NCBI GenBank assembly: GCA_946886875.1
Contig: CAMPJN010000053.1
Span: 1-14,661 of the forward strand
Source of the DNA: an uncultured Pseudomonas sp.
Lineage (GTDB): Bacteria > Pseudomonadota > Gammaproteobacteria > Pseudomonadales > Pseudomonadaceae
Length of the DNA: 14,661 nucleotides
Reading direction: 5' to 3'
Below, piece after piece: positions 13,899-14,661 of this stretch (the stretch's first letter is position 1; every line of letters starts with the position of its first letter). The position numbers and the translations under genes were made by a program. The notes below the pieces were generated by a model. It was not told the DNA's origin, searched no databases, and saw nothing but the letters and a program-made list of their open reading frames with translations.

Positions 13899-14516
13899 AT
13901 GGATATATACCCACGCAAGTTGTTGCTGGTTTTACTGCTGTCGCTGCTCGGCAGTCCGGCGCAGGCCGAGGCCTGGCGTCTGGTCAAGGTTCAGGACGGT
14001 ATCCAAGTGTATTTGCAACGACTGGCCGACTCCAAGTATCAGGTCTACCGTGGCGTGGTCACGATCAATACCGATGTATCGACCCTGCTGCAGCTGCAGG
14101 ATGACGTCGGCGCTTCCTGTTCCTGGGTTCACAGCTGCCGCCATCAGCAACTGGTGGGCCACGATGCTGAGCACAGCTGGATCTACAGTCGTTTCGATGC
14201 TCCCTGGCCGGTCTCGCCGCGTGATTCGGTGGTGCGGGTAACCACCGAACGCGGTGCCGACGGCAGCGTCACCCGTCTGCTGCGGGGTGTCGCCGATTAT
14301 GTTCCCCAGCAGAAGGGTTTTGTGCGGTTAAGTGCGCTCGAAGGTTTCTGGCGCTTTACGCCCAAGGCTCAGGGGCAGGTCGAAGTGGTCTATCAGGTGC
14401 ATACGGAGCCGGGTGGCAGCGTGCCTTCCTGGCTGGCCAATAGTTTCGTGGTGGATGCGCCCTACGAGACCCTGAAGGCGTTACGCGAGCTCGCGCAAAG
14501 CCCTGGCCGGAAGTGA
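13899..14516 (+). CDS. Secreted/periplasmic START-domain protein
   Basis: The 205-residue precursor has a signal peptide (YPRKLLLVLLLSLLGSPAQA, cleavage near residue 24 before EAWRLVK). The rest is one START (lipid-transfer) fold, with GIQVYLQRLADSKYQVYRGV, SWIYSRFDAPWPVSPRDSVV and a C-terminal helix (SWLANSFVVDAPYETLKALREL). Related bacterial START proteins are exported and of unknown ligand; a hydrophobic ligand such as a lipid is the family expectation. ATG 13899 is chosen because GGAGG (13889-13893) lies about five bases upstream and the signal peptide starts there. The same frame is open upstream to 13704, but that part overlaps the cysteine-cluster gene and is only a shadow of it. It converges on gltA across a bidirectional terminator. 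Confidence 0.88.
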   Translation: MDIYPRKLLLVLLLSLLGSPAQAEAWRLVKVQDGIQVYLQRLADSKYQVYRGVVTINTDVSTLLQLQDDVGASCSWVHSCRHQQLVGHDAEHSWIYSRFDAPWPVSPRDSVVRVTTERGADGSVTRLLRGVADYVPQQKGFVRLSALEGFWRFTPKAQGQVEVVYQVHTEPGGSVPSWLANSFVVDAPYETLKALRELAQSPGRK

Positions 14517-14537
14517 TATTAGCTGTTCGTCAGATGT

Positions 14538-14566
14538 AAAAAAGGCTGCCCGAGGGCAGCCTTTTT
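14538..14566. terminator. Bidirectional intrinsic terminator between the START gene and gltA
   Basis: GGCTGCC (14544-14550) pairs with GGCAGCC (14555-14561) around a short CGAG loop. Six A precede and five T follow, so either strand has a GC stem with a U tract. It lies 21 bases after the START-gene stop and 19 bases after the gltA stop on the other strand, as expected for a shared terminator of convergent genes. Confidence 0.93.
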
Positions 14567-14585
14567 GGTACGGCGCAGCTGAAGC

Positions 14586-14661
14586 TTACTTCTTGATGTC
14601 GCGCTGCGGGTAGCCGGTATAAAGCTGGCGCGGGCGGCCAATCTTGTACGGGCTGGAGAGC
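14586..14661 (-). CDS. gltA: Citrate synthase C-terminus (truncated by the window)
   Basis: Only the last 25 or so codons are present. They read LSSPYKIGRPRQLYTGYPQRD followed by IKK and a TAA stop. The KIGRPRQLYTG segment is the conserved end of the type II (hexameric) citrate synthases of gamma-proteobacteria, the entry enzyme of the TCA cycle (acetyl-CoA plus oxaloacetate to citrate). The extreme C-terminus (YPQRDIKK) is shorter and different from the P. aeruginosa ending as I remember it, which suggests another species. The catalytic residues lie outside the window. Confidence 0.88.
   Translation of the reverse strand, partial: LSSPYKIGRPRQLYTGYPQRDIKK

Noticed and set aside
1..14661. 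CRISPR arrays, tRNA or rRNA genes, insertion sequences, prophage or toxin-antitoxin modules
   Set aside because: No regularly spaced direct repeats, no cloverleaf or rRNA-like stretch, and no transposase, integrase or toxin-like product was seen.

Overview
The window reads as a chromosomal segment from a Pseudomonas or a very close relative. The DNA is GC-rich throughout. It carries a LasA-type staphylolytic protease gene, a Pseudomonas-like citrate synthase (gltA) C-terminus, PpnP and an RhtA-type exporter. The genus call rests on recognising these proteins; I cannot place the species.

Layout. (1) Positions 1-2318, + strand: the end of an ABC half-transporter, a saccharopine-dehydrogenase-like NAD(P)-binding protein and an overlapping small DUF2269 membrane protein. 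(2) Positions 2572-9291, + strand: a tightly packed six-gene signalling operon. It encodes a TonB-dependent outer-membrane receptor, a periplasmic YfiR/DUF4154 protein, a membrane hybrid histidine kinase with a CHASE8-like periplasmic domain and two receivers, a stand-alone receiver, a soluble receiver-kinase and a second stand-alone receiver. A further stand-alone receiver (9434-9811) converges on it from the - strand. (3) Positions 9812-11371: an AT-rich intergenic stretch, then a lasA homologue broken by one extra T in a T5 run inside the propeptide. (4) Positions 11428-13356, - strand: rhtA, ppnP (with a strong terminator) and a DEDDh exonuclease. (5) Positions 13607-14516, + strand: a YkgJ-type cysteine-cluster protein and a secreted START-domain protein. 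These run tail to tail into the end of gltA across a bidirectional terminator.

The most interesting part is the 2572-9811 block. In the known YfiBNR system, periplasmic YfiR silences the diguanylate cyclase YfiN through its periplasmic CHASE8-type domain. Here a YfiR-family protein is translationally adjacent to a CHASE8-like sensor fused to a histidine kinase instead of a GGDEF domain, and a TonB receptor sits where an outer-membrane input would be. I infer an envelope signalling path: outer-membrane receptor, then YfiR-like protein, then CHASE8 kinase, then a branched phosphorelay. The locus encodes two kinase cores and six receiver domains but no HPt domain, DNA-binding domain or cyclic-di-GMP enzyme, so its output must lie elsewhere or act by protein contact.

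All calls come from reading translations and motifs by eye. No database search or structure prediction was run.
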